Positions 1 through 8,716 are shown, counted from the first letter of the stretch. The stretch: DNA of 64,000 bases from Microvirga sp052115485 (GCF_052115485.1 NZ_JBFRGU010000003.1:248001-312000); one strand, 5' to 3'. Numbers and translations are program-made. The notes: generated by a model from the sequence alone, not told the origin.

Positions 1-1113
1 GACGCGACGCGCACGCCCATCGAATATCTGTGCCGCTGCGTCGATGCCGCGATCAAGGCCGGTGCGACCACCATCAACCTGCCGGATACGGTCGGCTATG
101 CGACGCCCGATGAATACCGCGCCATGTTCAAGGCCGTGCGCGAACGTGTGCCGAACGCGGACAAGGCAATCTTCTCCGCTCATTGCCACAACGATCTGGG
201 ATTGGCCGTCGCGAATTCGCTGGCGGCGCTCGAAGGCGGCGCGCGGCAGATCGAATGCACGATGAACGGCATCGGCGAGCGTGCAGGCAATGCGGCGCTG
301 GAAGAGATCGTGATGGCGATCCGCACCCGTGGCGATGTGTTGCCCTACGAGACCCGCGTGGAATCGACCATGCTGACACGCGCTTCGAAATTGGTTGCCG
401 CCGCGACCTCGTTCCCCGTGCAATACAACAAGGCCATCGTAGGCCGAAACGCCTTCGCACACGAGAGCGGCATCCATCAGGACGGCATGCTCAAGCACTC
501 GCAGACCTACGAGATCATGACACCGGAATCGGTCGGGGTGTCCAAGACCTCGCTCGTCATGGGCAAGCATTCCGGTCGCGCTGCTTTCCGCAACAAGCTG
601 ACGGAGCTGGGCTACGAATTGGGCGCGAACCAGTTCGAGGACGCATTCGTGCGTTTCAAGGAATTGGCCGATCGCAAGAAGAACGTTTACGACGAGGACA
701 TCGAGGCCCTGGTGGACCAGAATCTCGCCACCGCGAACGACCGCATCAAGCTGGTTTCGCTTTCCATTGTCGCTGGTACGCGCGGCCCGCAGCGCGCGAC
801 CATGAAGCTCGATGTGGACGGACGCATCGTCACGGAGGAGCAGGAGGGCAACGGCCCGGTTGACGCGACCTTCAACGCCATCAAGGCGTTGGTGCCGCAT
901 GAGGCTGCTCTCGAACTCTACCAGGTGCACGCGGTCACTGAAGGCACGGACGCGCAAGCAGAGGTGTCGGTGCGGCTGACCGCCGACGGCCGCAGCGTGA
1001 CTTCCCGCGCTGCCGATCCGGACACGCTCGTCGCCTCCGCCCAAGCCTATCTCGGCGCACTCAACAAGCTCGTCGCTCGCGGCGTACGTGTTCACGCCCA
1101 CGCGGCGGAATAA
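1..1113 (+). CDS. leuA: 2-isopropylmalate synthase, C-terminal part (5' truncated by window edge)
   Basis: The reading frame is open from base 1, so the N-terminal part of the gene lies outside the window. LeuA condenses acetyl-CoA with 2-oxoisovalerate, the first committed step of leucine synthesis in the cytosol. The visible part carries the end of the TIM barrel, with HCHNDLGLAVANS (HxH metal ligands) and the GERAGNAALEE segment typical of the family. The ESGIHQDGMLK stretch and a C-terminal allosteric LeuA dimer domain follow, covering roughly the last 130 residues. The internal ATG at 124 is not the real start, because homology-like sequence (NLPDTVGYATPDEY) continues upstream. A strong hairpin follows the stop. 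Assignment to LeuA rather than homocitrate or citramalate synthase rests on overall resemblance. Confidence 0.93.
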   Translation, partial: DATRTPIEYLCRCVDAAIKAGATTINLPDTVGYATPDEYRAMFKAVRERVPNADKAIFSAHCHNDLGLAVANSLAALEGGARQIECTMNGIGERAGNAALEEIVMAIRTRGDVLPYETRVESTMLTRASKLVAAATSFPVQYNKAIVGRNAFAHESGIHQDGMLKHSQTYEIMTPESVGVSKTSLVMGKHSGRAAFRNKLTELGYELGANQFEDAFVRFKELADRKKNVYDEDIEALVDQNLATANDRIKLVSLSIVAGTRGPQRATMKLDVDGRIVTEEQEGNGPVDATFNAIKALVPHEAALELYQVHAVTEGTDAQAEVSVRLTADGRSVTSRAADPDTLVASAQAYLGALNKLVARGVRVHAHAAE

Positions 1114-1151
1114 GTGGGGAGCGTGCTGATATAATCACGCTATAGATATCG

Positions 1152-1180
1152 GGCAGACGCTTACAGCGTCTGCCGGTTTT
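1152..1180 (+). terminator. Rho-independent terminator of leuA
   Basis: A perfect 9-bp stem (GGCAGACGC / GCGTCTGCC) with a 5-base TTACA loop is followed by GGTTTT. It lies 38 bases after the leuA stop and touches the stop codon of the convergent glycosyltransferase gene. There is no T tract in the opposite direction, so it should act mainly on leuA. Confidence 0.8.
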
Positions 1181-2888
1181 ATGCGCGTGACGCGCGGCGG
1201 AACACGATGATCTGTCCGCGCCCACTGGCGTCAGGGAGACGGGCCATCTCCTCGAAACCAGCCTCCGGCACGGTGCTCATTAACGCCTCTCGCAAGTCGT
1301 TGCTGGGAAGCCATTCCAAGGGCTGCGTGCTATCCGGCGTGAAAAGGATCGCGTAGGTCGCTTTCTTCATCGCGGATGCGTGTTGCTGCATTTTTCCAGC
1401 GATGTACGGAGCTGCCCATTTCGGATGCGCGGAGCCACGCTGGATCAAGGTGTATTGCAGTGACGAGGGATTCACGTACTGCGCAATGGGGCCCATATAA
1501 ACGACTTGTCTCTTGAGGTCCGGAATGGTCGAAAGAACATCGACGACACGATCCAGGCTCGCGCGTTCTGCGTCTGCAACCTGTTGCAAACTCATCCCGA
1601 TAAGATCCGTCCGGGTCAGTTTCTTTTTGACAGAGGCCCGAAAAATATCCGCCACACCAATATCGGTTGGTGCATAAGTCGGAAGTCTGAATGTAACCAA
1701 CGCGCCGAGAAGGAGGGCGATCGTCACGGTCAACGCGGCCGTTGGGTGGCCTTTCTCTCGCGCAAAGCGGCACAGCCACACGGCGCCCACGGCTAAGCCG
1801 ACGAAAGCAAAACCCGTGAAGCCCAGTCCAATCCATGAGCTTCTGGTGTTCGTGAAAGTCAGGATGAAATAGGCAAGTCCCGCCACGACAACGGCGCTCC
1901 CGATGCGATAGAGGATATCCCATCGTGCAAAAACAACATTCCAAGCCAGAGCTGCGGCAAGAAGAGCAAGGGTGACGAACAGCCAGCCGCCAATTGTCGG
2001 ACCTGCACCAACACCGATGAGATAGTAAGCGAGCCTCTCGGGAAGGGGCAGGGGCCCTCCCCATACAACGGCGGATGGGGCTTGCGTGTTGTGATAGATA
2101 TACTGGAAGACATGCTGATAGCCGACGACATAGTAAGGCGCGGCGAGCAGAAGAGCGATCCCGAGAGTCACTCCGCTTGCGGTTGCAAGCTTTCTCCAGG
2201 CTTTAGTGTCTCGAACCGCTGGTAGGGCGGCGAGTCCGACTGACGCAAACATCACGACAAGCGTGAGCGGCAGGAACGAGGGTTTCGCGAGAAGCGCCGC
2301 ACCGAACAATACGCCTGCGCCGGCCTGAATACACCCCCGCTCAAGCCATGGCATGAGAACTGTCATCATTGCGCCGGAGGCGAGGAAGACGCCGGTAAAT
2401 CCGTCAGGGCGAAACTCGACCGTGAGGAAATATGCGTAGGGCATGAGCAGGAAGGCGGCTACCAGCAAAGCCGATAGTCGGATCGGAAGACCACTGACGG
2501 CGAAGAATAGGCGGATGATCAGAACAAGCGGTAAAGCGGTTGCCGCCGCCGCTGCCCATGGCACAGTGCCGAAGACTGTGAAGCCGAACATGGCGAGCGC
2601 GGTGTAGAGTGGCGAATGCGGTGGAGTTTTGATGTATTGGTTAAGCCCGGCGACCACACCCTCATCGTGAATGGTTTTCAGGCGCAAGATCGCGTCGTTG
2701 AAATAGCCGACATCGTCATAGGTGGGAGGCAGCAACAGGCGCCCGCCCCATAGCGAGGCCTTGATCTGCAGAACCACAAAGGCAATCGACAGAAAGATGG
2801 CCCACGCCCATTTCTCGCCGGGTACTTCAAACCGGAACCCCTTGTCCGTAGAGGTTTCTAAAGAGGGCACTGCTTTTCGATGCTGCAT
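1179..2888 (-). CDS. Polytopic membrane glycosyltransferase, GT39/ArnT-like
   Basis: This is a ~569-aa integral membrane protein with about ten hydrophobic segments after a short basic N-terminus, and a soluble C-terminal tail of about 150 residues. An early luminal-loop acidic pair (TYDDVGYFND, about residues 40-50 from the ATG) matches the catalytic acidic motif of lipid-phosphate-sugar dependent glycosyltransferases (PMT_2/ArnT type). A role in transferring a polyprenyl-phosphate-linked sugar to an envelope acceptor is inferred from the family; the acceptor is unknown. I chose the ATG at 2888. A TTG at 2915 would add nine residues but has no better ribosome site. The gene is convergent with leuA and no pathway partner sits beside it. 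Confidence 0.7.
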   Translation of the reverse strand: MQHRKAVPSLETSTDKGFRFEVPGEKWAWAIFLSIAFVVLQIKASLWGGRLLLPPTYDDVGYFNDAILRLKTIHDEGVVAGLNQYIKTPPHSPLYTALAMFGFTVFGTVPWAAAAATALPLVLIIRLFFAVSGLPIRLSALLVAAFLLMPYAYFLTVEFRPDGFTGVFLASGAMMTVLMPWLERGCIQAGAGVLFGAALLAKPSFLPLTLVVMFASVGLAALPAVRDTKAWRKLATASGVTLGIALLLAAPYYVVGYQHVFQYIYHNTQAPSAVVWGGPLPLPERLAYYLIGVGAGPTIGGWLFVTLALLAAALAWNVVFARWDILYRIGSAVVVAGLAYFILTFTNTRSSWIGLGFTGFAFVGLAVGAVWLCRFAREKGHPTAALTVTIALLLGALVTFRLPTYAPTDIGVADIFRASVKKKLTRTDLIGMSLQQVADAERASLDRVVDVLSTIPDLKRQVVYMGPIAQYVNPSSLQYTLIQRGSAHPKWAAPYIAGKMQQHASAMKKATYAILFTPDSTQPLEWLPSNDLREALMSTVPEAGFEEMARLPDASGRGQIIVFRRASRA

Positions 2889-3001
2889 ATTTCTGCCGCC
2901 GAGAGCGCTTTGCAAAGGGTAATGTCATTTTGTATCATTGCATTTGACATGCCCTATTTGTTTTGCCAAGCCTCACCTATCCGGGACCCGGGAAGAGCCC
3001 T

Positions 3002-3484
3002 TCATTGGCCGTCTGGCACCGGCAAAGCGCTTGGCGGCTTGACGGTCGAGAGCACGAAGCTTGACCGCACGTCTGCAACGCCCGGCAGCGGGAGCAGACG
3101 GTTCATGGTGAATTCGCCGAGGCTCTCGATATCCTCGGCGACGGCATGCACCAGCAGGTCGACTTCTCCGGTCAAGGCGTAACAGGCGACGACCTCGTCA
3201 TAGCTTTTGAGGCGTTCCACGAGGCGCGTGCGCCAACCGGGCTCCGATTGTTCAAGCTTGATGAAAACGAAGGCCTCCACTTCAAAGCCGAGAGCCTTAC
3301 GATTGACGAGCGCGCGATAGCCCTCGATCACGCCGTCATCCTCCAGCGCCTTCAGGCGTCTCAGGCAAGGGGAAGCAGCGAGCCCGACTTCTTCAGCCAA
3401 GGCTGCATTTGTGATGCGTCCGTCGTTCTGGATCACTCTGAGGATCCTCCGGTCAGAGGGGGAGAGGGGGCGTCTTTTTGTCAT
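3002..3484 (-). CDS. Lrp/AsnC family transcriptional regulator, probably of phhA
   Basis: This is a ~160-aa protein with an N-terminal winged helix-turn-helix: DRRILRVIQNDGRITN, then LAEEVGLAASPCLRRLKALE. A C-terminal RAM (ligand-binding/oligomerisation) domain spans about residues 70-150 and includes the YALTGEVDLLVHAVA segment. It is divergent from the phenylalanine hydroxylase gene 114 bases away, the usual arrangement for an Lrp-type activator that senses an aromatic amino acid. The ATG at 3484 is preferred over the in-frame ATG at 3505, because the upstream one lies inside a 17-bp palindrome that looks like the operator. Ligand and direction of regulation are inferred. Confidence 0.88.
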   Translation of the reverse strand: MTKRRPLSPSDRRILRVIQNDGRITNAALAEEVGLAASPCLRRLKALEDDGVIEGYRALVNRKALGFEVEAFVFIKLEQSEPGWRTRLVERLKSYDEVVACYALTGEVDLLVHAVAEDIESLGEFTMNRLLPLPGVADVRSSFVLSTVKPPSALPVPDGQ

Positions 3485-3498
3485 CGGATATCCAAGTA

Positions 3499-3515
3499 AG
3501 GTCATTAAATGACCT
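3499..3515. promoter_or_regulatory. Putative Lrp-type operator between regulator and phhA
   Basis: A perfect inverted repeat AGGTCATT-A-AATGACCT lies in the divergent intergenic region. A further half site AGGTCA occurs at 3532-3537. Lrp-family proteins bind short palindromes of this size, and the position directly in front of the regulator start suits autoregulation plus control of phhA. Binding is inferred from symmetry and position only. Confidence 0.5.
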
Positions 3516-3597
3516 AGTGTGCAGCTTTATGAGGTCAAATGGGCGCATAGTGACCATCCACAGGTGATATTGTTTCGCTGTAGGACGGAGGAACGCC

Positions 3598-4455
3598 ATG
3601 AGCATAGCAACCGGCAGCGACGACCCGCGCGATTATCTCGTCAATCAGGGCTTTGAGAGCTACACCGAAACGGATCATGCGACCTGGCGCACGCTCGCGC
3701 GTCGTCAGCGTGAGATTCTGCAGGGACGGGTCGCCGATCAGTTCCTGGAGGGGCTCGACCGCCTTGGCATCGGGGAGGAGGGGATTCCCGATTTCCGCGT
3801 CATGAACCAGCGCCTTTCGGCTGCAACGGGGTGGGAGGTGGTTGCCGTCCCCGGCCTCATCCCCGACCTCGCGTTTTTTCGCCTCCTCGCCGACCGCAAA
3901 TTCCCCGCGGGATTCTGGATCCGAAAGCCGGAACAGATCGACTACATCGAGGAGCCCGACATCTTTCACGACGTGTTCGGCCATGTGCCTTTGATCATGC
4001 AACCGATCTACGCGGATTATCTGGAGGCTTACGGCAAGGCCGGCCTCGTCGCCGCCGAGAAAGGCGCTTTGAAGCGCTTGGCGCGGTTGTATTGGTACAC
4101 CGTCGAATTCGGGCTCGCTCAAACCCCCCAAGGTCTCAGGATCGTCGGGGCCGGTATCGCCTCATCCCCCTCCGAGACGATCTTCGCTTTAGAGAGTCCT
4201 TCTCCAAATCGGGTCGCCTTCGACCTGGGCCGGGTCATGCGCACGCTTTATCGGATTGATGATTTCCAGGAGACGTACTTTGTCATCGACGGGATCGAAG
4301 CCTGGCCATCCCTCGATCTCGACCGACTCATCCCGCTCTGGCAGGAATTGGAAGCTCAGGAAGATATCAAGCCCGGCGAGCTTCAAGCGGAAGATCGCCT
4401 TCTGACGAAGGGCGACGGCAGCTATCACCGGGCCAAAGCAAAATCTGCTGCATGA
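3598..4455 (+). CDS. phhA: Phenylalanine 4-monooxygenase
   Basis: This 285-aa protein has the size of bacterial monomeric phenylalanine hydroxylases. It converts phenylalanine to tyrosine with O2 and a pterin cofactor, using non-haem iron. The iron ligands are visible: His124 and His129 in FHDVFGHVPL, and Glu170 in YWYTVEFGL. The start ATG follows GACGGAGG at good spacing. No pterin dehydratase (phhB) is adjacent, so cofactor recycling must be encoded elsewhere. The divergent Lrp-type gene probably controls it. Just after the stop is a small perfect hairpin (AGCACG-AAAA-CGTGCT, 4456-4471) without a T tract. Confidence 0.95.
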   Translation: MSIATGSDDPRDYLVNQGFESYTETDHATWRTLARRQREILQGRVADQFLEGLDRLGIGEEGIPDFRVMNQRLSAATGWEVVAVPGLIPDLAFFRLLADRKFPAGFWIRKPEQIDYIEEPDIFHDVFGHVPLIMQPIYADYLEAYGKAGLVAAEKGALKRLARLYWYTVEFGLAQTPQGLRIVGAGIASSPSETIFALESPSPNRVAFDLGRVMRTLYRIDDFQETYFVIDGIEAWPSLDLDRLIPLWQELEAQEDIKPGELQAEDRLLTKGDGSYHRAKAKSAA

Positions 4456-4548
4456 AGCACGAAAACGTGCTCCGAAGGGTAGACAGGGGCCGCGCCGTTT
4501 GTTACACGCACGGCCTCTTCAGCGGAAACCAAGCCGCCGAACGAATTA

Positions 4549-4570
4549 AAGTGTCTTTCACCAGACACTT
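4549..4570. other. Perfect hairpin just upstream of tRNA-Lys
   Basis: AAGTGTCT-TTCACC-AGACACTT is an 8-bp perfect inverted repeat ending 10 bases before the tRNA. It could be part of phhA transcription termination or a tRNA processing or promoter element. It has no T tract in either direction, so I do not call it a terminator. Confidence 0.35.
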
Positions 4571-4580
4571 AGAAGTAAGT

Positions 4581-4656
<76 letters not shown>

Positions 4657-5127
4657 CTTATTTCCCAAGAATTTCAGAAGATTGAGAAGCGGGCAAAAGC
4701 GCCCGATGTCGCTGGCTTTTGTTCTCAGCTTGTTTTTGCATTCTTCCTCCGGAGCATCGCGCGTTCGGTCGTTCGTGTCGTTCAGGAGAGAGTTTCTTGG
4801 ACGGAGAGCGAGGCGGTGCGAACGACATCGAAGCGGCAATTCTTTCTGATCTGTCGCTCGTCGAAGCTGAACCACGTCGTCAGTCGGTTCTATCAACGTT
4901 TTTTCGCAACGTTTTTTCGAAGAGCTTGAAAGTTCTCGAAATCTACGATCGCTCCGATGGCTTTTGTTTCCTCGGGGGCAAGCGTTGAACGACCGCAAGT
5001 GCGCCTACAGGACTTTTACGTCCTCTGACTGCCATTCTCCACATGAAGGATCCGGCGAAGCCCCCTTGCCTGCGCTTCGGTTCCCGGTTCGAACAGCGTC
5101 GATGTGCTGCCACCTTTTCGATGTAGT
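4657..5127. other. Gene-free stretch after tRNA-Lys
   Basis: Roughly 470 bases carry only short overlapping open frames with no recognisable protein, ribosome site or codon bias. Its base composition is more T-rich than the flanks. A weak CGGGC/GCCCG hairpin near 4690 might end the tRNA transcript. I see no integrase remnant or att repeat. Confidence 0.5.
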
Positions 5128-5163
5128 TTGACATCATTCTAAATCTTTGATCATCTGGTCAAA
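5128..5163 (+). promoter_or_regulatory. preTA promoter region with RutR-like operator
   Basis: TTGACA at 5128-5133 is a good -35 candidate. Starting 13 bases further, at 5147-5162, is the near-palindrome TTGATCATCTGGTCAA. It differs at one position from the RutR-type consensus TTGACCA-NN-TGGTCAA known from enteric pyrimidine regulation. The palindrome would cover the -10 region, a typical repressor position. A RutR-like gene lies at 8036-8716, downstream of preTA. Repression relieved by uracil or thymine is inferred from the family. Confidence 0.6.
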
Positions 5164-5247
5164 TCAATGAGCTTGCCCCTTGAGAGGCGGGCCGAGGTGA
5201 ACGGTTCGATAGCCTGAAAGCCCCGCCTGGAGCGGGCAGGAGGACTC

Positions 5248-6612
5248 ATGACTTCAGCTCCGGATATCCGTGCCGGGCGGCTCGCGCCTGACGAGTGTGC
5301 GAAGGCTTTCTCCGATCTCTATGAGCCACTCAATGGCCACGAGGCTCGGGTCGCGGCAGAGCGCTGTCTTTTTTGCTACGACGCACCCTGTGTGGCGGCC
5401 TGCCCGACAAGCATCGACATCCCGCTTTTCATCCGACAGATCTCGACGGGGAATGCACAAGGGGCCGGCAAGACCATCCTCGATTCCAATATCCTTGGCG
5501 GCATGTGCGCTCGTGTCTGCCCGACCGAGACGCTCTGCGAACAAGCCTGCGTGCGAAACGATGCGGAAGGCAAGCCGGTGATCATCGGGCAGCTGCAGCG
5601 CCACGCGACCGACGCCGTGATGACCTCCGGGCGGAAGCTCTACAAGCAAGGCGCTCGAAATGGGAAACGCGTCGCCGTGGTCGGCGCCGGCCCCGCCGGC
5701 CTTTCCTGCGCCCATAAGCTCGCGACGCTCGGCTACGATGTGGTCGTTCTCGACGCTCGGCAAAAGCCGGGTGGGCTCAATGAGCATGGCATTGCATCCT
5801 ACAAATCCACGAACAACTTCGCTCAAGCCGAGGTGGACTGGATCCTCAGCGTCGGCGGCATCGAGTTGCGCTGTAATCAAGCGCTTGGTCGCGATTTCAC
5901 GCTGGCCGATCTTCGCCGTGACTTCGATGCGGTCTTCCTTGGCCTCGGTCTTCAGGCTGTGAATGCGCTTGGCGTCGACGATGCGGGGCTGCGCGGTGTC
6001 GAGGATGCGGTGGCCTTCATCGAGGCCTTGCGTCAAACGGTGAATCTCTCAACCTTGCCGATTGGTCGTCGCGTGGTGGTGATTGGCGGCGGCATGACCG
6101 CCGTCGACGCGGCTGTGCAGGCAAAGAAGCTCGGCGCCGAAGAGGTGACGATCGTCTATCGTCGCAGCGCGGAGCAGATGGGCGCAAGCCGCTATGAGCA
6201 GGAACTCGCGCTGACCGAAGGTGTCGTGGTTCGCCATTGGGCACGACCGCTTGCTGTCCGCGGAGAAAACGGCGCACTCCGTTCCGTCTCCTTCGCCGCA
6301 ACGGTGGAGAAGGATGGGCGGCTTGTCGATACCGGTGAGACCTTCGAGCTACCGGCCGATCAGCTCTTCAAGGCCATCGGCCAGCTCTTCGTGCCGCAGC
6401 ATATCGAGGGATCGAGCGATACGCTCGACCTCGCCTCCGGTCGCATTGCGGTAGACGATGAGCGCCGCACCTCCCTTGCAGGTGTCTGGGCCGGTGGTGA
6501 TTGCGCAGCGGGTGGGCGAGACCTCACCGTTGTCGCCGTTGAAGACGGAAAGCAGGCCGCTTTGTCCATCAATCATACCCTCCAGGGCTTCGTGCCCATG
6601 GCGGCGGAATAA
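5248..6612 (+). CDS. preT: NAD-dependent dihydropyrimidine dehydrogenase subunit PreT
   Basis: This 454-aa protein is the electron-input subunit of bacterial dihydropyrimidine dehydrogenase. It takes electrons from NAD(P)H through FAD and Fe-S clusters to PreA. The N-terminal cysteine-rich Fe-S domain includes CLFCYDAPCVAACPTSIDIP (about residues 47-66) and CARVCPTETLCEQAC. A first Rossmann motif (GAGPAGLSCAHKLA, about 150-163) binds FAD. A second (VVIGGGMTAVDAAVQAKKLG, about 278) binds the nicotinamide nucleotide. Layout and length match glutamate-synthase-small-subunit-like PreT. The start is supported by AGGAGG upstream. It is separated from preA by only 12 bases. Confidence 0.93.
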   Translation: MTSAPDIRAGRLAPDECAKAFSDLYEPLNGHEARVAAERCLFCYDAPCVAACPTSIDIPLFIRQISTGNAQGAGKTILDSNILGGMCARVCPTETLCEQACVRNDAEGKPVIIGQLQRHATDAVMTSGRKLYKQGARNGKRVAVVGAGPAGLSCAHKLATLGYDVVVLDARQKPGGLNEHGIASYKSTNNFAQAEVDWILSVGGIELRCNQALGRDFTLADLRRDFDAVFLGLGLQAVNALGVDDAGLRGVEDAVAFIEALRQTVNLSTLPIGRRVVVIGGGMTAVDAAVQAKKLGAEEVTIVYRRSAEQMGASRYEQELALTEGVVVRHWARPLAVRGENGALRSVSFAATVEKDGRLVDTGETFELPADQLFKAIGQLFVPQHIEGSSDTLDLASGRIAVDDERRTSLAGVWAGGDCAAGGRDLTVVAVEDGKQAALSINHTLQGFVPMAAE

Positions 6613-6624
6613 GAGGAGGGCTCC

Positions 6625-7953
6625 ATGGCCGATCTCAGCGTCAATTTCTGCGGCATCAAATCTCCGAACCCCTTCTGGCTTGCCTCCGCGCCGCCGACCG
6701 ACAAGGCCTATAACATCGAGCGCGCCTTTCGCGCCGGGTGGGGCGGTGTCGTGTGGAAGACCCTCGGCGAGGAAGGGCCGCCGGTCGTCAATGTCTCTGG
6801 CCCTCGTTACGGCGTCGTGCACGGGACTGATCGGCGGATTACCGCGTTCAACAACATCGAACTCATCACCGACCGATCTCTCGAGATAAATCTCCAGGAG
6901 ATCACCGAGATGAAGAAGCGCTGGCCGGACCGGGCCATCGTCGTGTCTCTCATGGTGCCCTGCGAGGAAGAGGCTTGGAAGAAGATTCTCCCGCGTGTCG
7001 AAGCTACGGGGGCGGACGGCATCGAACTCAATTTCGGCTGTCCGCACGGCATGTCCGAGCGCGGCATGGGCGCGGCGGTGGGCCAAGTGCCGGAATACGT
7101 CGAGATGGTCACGCGTTGGTGCAAAACCTATTCGCGTATGCCGGTGATCGTAAAGCTCACGCCCAACATCTCCGACATCCGCAAGCCCGCTGAGGCGGCG
7201 AAACGCGGTGGGGCGGATGCGGTCTCTCTCATCAACACCATCAACTCGATTGTCGGTGTCGATCTCGACCTTATGGTTCCGAGGCCGCACACGGATGGCA
7301 AGGCCACCCATGGCGGCATGTGCGGCCCGGCGGTGAAGCCGATAGCCCTCAACATGGTGGCTGAAATTGCCCGCTCGCCGGCGACGCGCGGCTTGCCGAT
7401 GTCCGGCATCGGCGGAATCGAAACGTGGCGTGACGCGGCGGAGTTCATCTCGTTGGGTTGCGGCACGGTGCAGGTTTGCACCGCAGCCATGGTTTATGGC
7501 TTCAAGATCGTCCAGGAGATGATCACGGGGCTTGAAGCGTTCATGGATGAACGAGGTTATACCAAGATCTCCGACTTCGTCGGCGCGGCGGTGCCGAATG
7601 TCACCGACTGGCAGTATCTCAATCTCAACTATGCGGTGAAAGCACGGATCGATCAGGATCTTTGCATCAAGTGCGGCCGCTGCCACGAGGCGTGTGAAGA
7701 CACGTCGCACCAGGCGATCACCAACCTCGTCAACGGCGCACGCCATTTCGAGGTGATTGACGAGGAGTGCGTGGGCTGTAACCTTTGCGCCAGCATTTGC
7801 CCCATCGAGAACTGCATCACCATGGAGCCTCTGATGAACGAAGTCGACCTTCGGACGGGCCGCATGGTTGACGGCTCCTATCTCAATTGGACCCAGCATC
7901 CCAACAATCCGATGTCGGTGAAACCTCTGCAGCCGGCAGAACCTGCTGAATGA
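6625..7953 (+). CDS. preA: NAD-dependent dihydropyrimidine dehydrogenase subunit PreA
   Basis: This 442-aa catalytic subunit reduces uracil or thymine to the 5,6-dihydropyrimidine on an FMN barrel. A dihydroorotate-dehydrogenase-like TIM barrel fills residues 1-310. It carries NFGCPHGMSERGMG, VIVKLTPNISDI and SLINTINSI, the last lining the substrate site. Two 4Fe-4S ferredoxin motifs follow: CIKCGRCHEAC and CVGCNLCASICPIENC. The position equivalent to the catalytic cysteine of mammalian DPD (LACGQ) appears to be valine here (AAVGQ, codon 7078-7080), so proton donation may differ. The gene has its own ribosome site (AAGAGGAGG) and probably forms one transcript with preT, ended by a strong hairpin. 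Confidence 0.94.
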   Translation: MADLSVNFCGIKSPNPFWLASAPPTDKAYNIERAFRAGWGGVVWKTLGEEGPPVVNVSGPRYGVVHGTDRRITAFNNIELITDRSLEINLQEITEMKKRWPDRAIVVSLMVPCEEEAWKKILPRVEATGADGIELNFGCPHGMSERGMGAAVGQVPEYVEMVTRWCKTYSRMPVIVKLTPNISDIRKPAEAAKRGGADAVSLINTINSIVGVDLDLMVPRPHTDGKATHGGMCGPAVKPIALNMVAEIARSPATRGLPMSGIGGIETWRDAAEFISLGCGTVQVCTAAMVYGFKIVQEMITGLEAFMDERGYTKISDFVGAAVPNVTDWQYLNLNYAVKARIDQDLCIKCGRCHEACEDTSHQAITNLVNGARHFEVIDEECVGCNLCASICPIENCITMEPLMNEVDLRTGRMVDGSYLNWTQHPNNPMSVKPLQPAEPAE

Positions 7954-7961
7954 ACTGCTTG

Positions 7962-7990
7962 ACGGCGCCGGTCACCCGGCGCCGTTTCTA
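7962..7990 (+). terminator. Terminator of preTA
   Basis: A perfect 10-bp stem ACGGCGCCGG / CCGGCGCCGT with a TCAC loop is followed by TTCTATTTG. It starts 9 bases after the preA stop and separates the operon from the convergent regulator gene. Confidence 0.82.
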
Positions 7991-8035
7991 TTTGCATCTC
8001 GATATTGGAAGATCGCCAGTATGACGGCTTTGACG

Positions 8036-8716
8036 CTATCGCGGTTGACCTTCAGGCGGCAGAACGCCGTCGAGAATGATTCGCGACAGCATGTCCCGGG
8101 TGGTCTCGTAGAAATCGTCGTCCTCGATGCCCTTACCCGTCAACGCGCGGATCTGGGTGCTGAAATCGGCGTAGTGCTGCGTCGTTGCCCAGATCGCGAA
8201 GATGAGGTGCTTGGGGTCGATAGGGCGCAAGCGCCCCTCGTTGATCCAGCCCTCTATGATGCGAGACTTGACTTCGACGAGTTCGAGAAGGGTGCCGCCG
8301 AGAGCCGCGGTCAGATGCGGGGCGCCTTGCAGCATTTCCATGGCGAACAGACGCGAGGCGACCGGCTGGCTACGGGAGTAGTCGAGCTTGCGGGCGATAT
8401 AAGCGCTCAGCGCCACGCGGGGGTCGCTCAGCGCATCGAGTTCCCGAAGCGGCTCCAGCCACATGTCGAGGGTTCGCCGAAGGACAGCGGTGTAGAGTTC
8501 TTCCTTCGTGCGAAAATAATAGAGAAGGTTGGGCTTCGACAAACCGGCCGCCGCAGCAATCTGGTCGACGCGCGCGCCCTGGTATCCGTAAGCTGCAAAA
8601 ATTTCGAGCGCCGCATCGAGGATGCGTTCCGCATTCGCTTCGCCCATTCGCGTCGTCTTGCGCGTGGGGGTTTGCACTCCCGACCAAGCCTCGTCAGCCA
8701 CCGAACATCCCTTCAT
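8036..8716 (-). CDS. rutR: TetR family regulator, RutR-like (pyrimidine catabolism)
   Basis: This is a ~226-aa TetR-type protein. The N-terminal helix-turn-helix is ILDAALEIFAAYGYQGARVDQ, split here as ILDAALEIFAAYG and YQGARVDQIAAAAGLSKPNLLYYF, followed by KEELYTAVL. The C-terminal ligand domain with MEMLQGAPHL resembles RutR, whose ligand in Escherichia coli is uracil. It sits between preTA and the aminotransferase/transport genes, so it most likely represses the pyrimidine genes through the palindrome in front of preT. The ATG at 8716 is chosen. A TTG at 8776 would add 20 unlikely residues, and a shorter start at MGEANAER is also possible. The symbol is by resemblance. Confidence 0.82.
   Translation of the reverse strand: MKGCSVADEAWSGVQTPTRKTTRMGEANAERILDAALEIFAAYGYQGARVDQIAAAAGLSKPNLLYYFRTKEELYTAVLRRTLDMWLEPLRELDALSDPRVALSAYIARKLDYSRSQPVASRLFAMEMLQGAPHLTAALGGTLLELVEVKSRIIEGWINEGRLRPIDPKHLIFAIWATTQHYADFSTQIRALTGKGIEDDDFYETTRDMLSRIILDGVLPPEGQPR

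Noticed and set aside
6349..7899. 516-aa minus-strand frame opposite preT/preA
   Set aside because: It spans two recognised genes in antisense and shows His/Arg/Asp-rich shadow composition.
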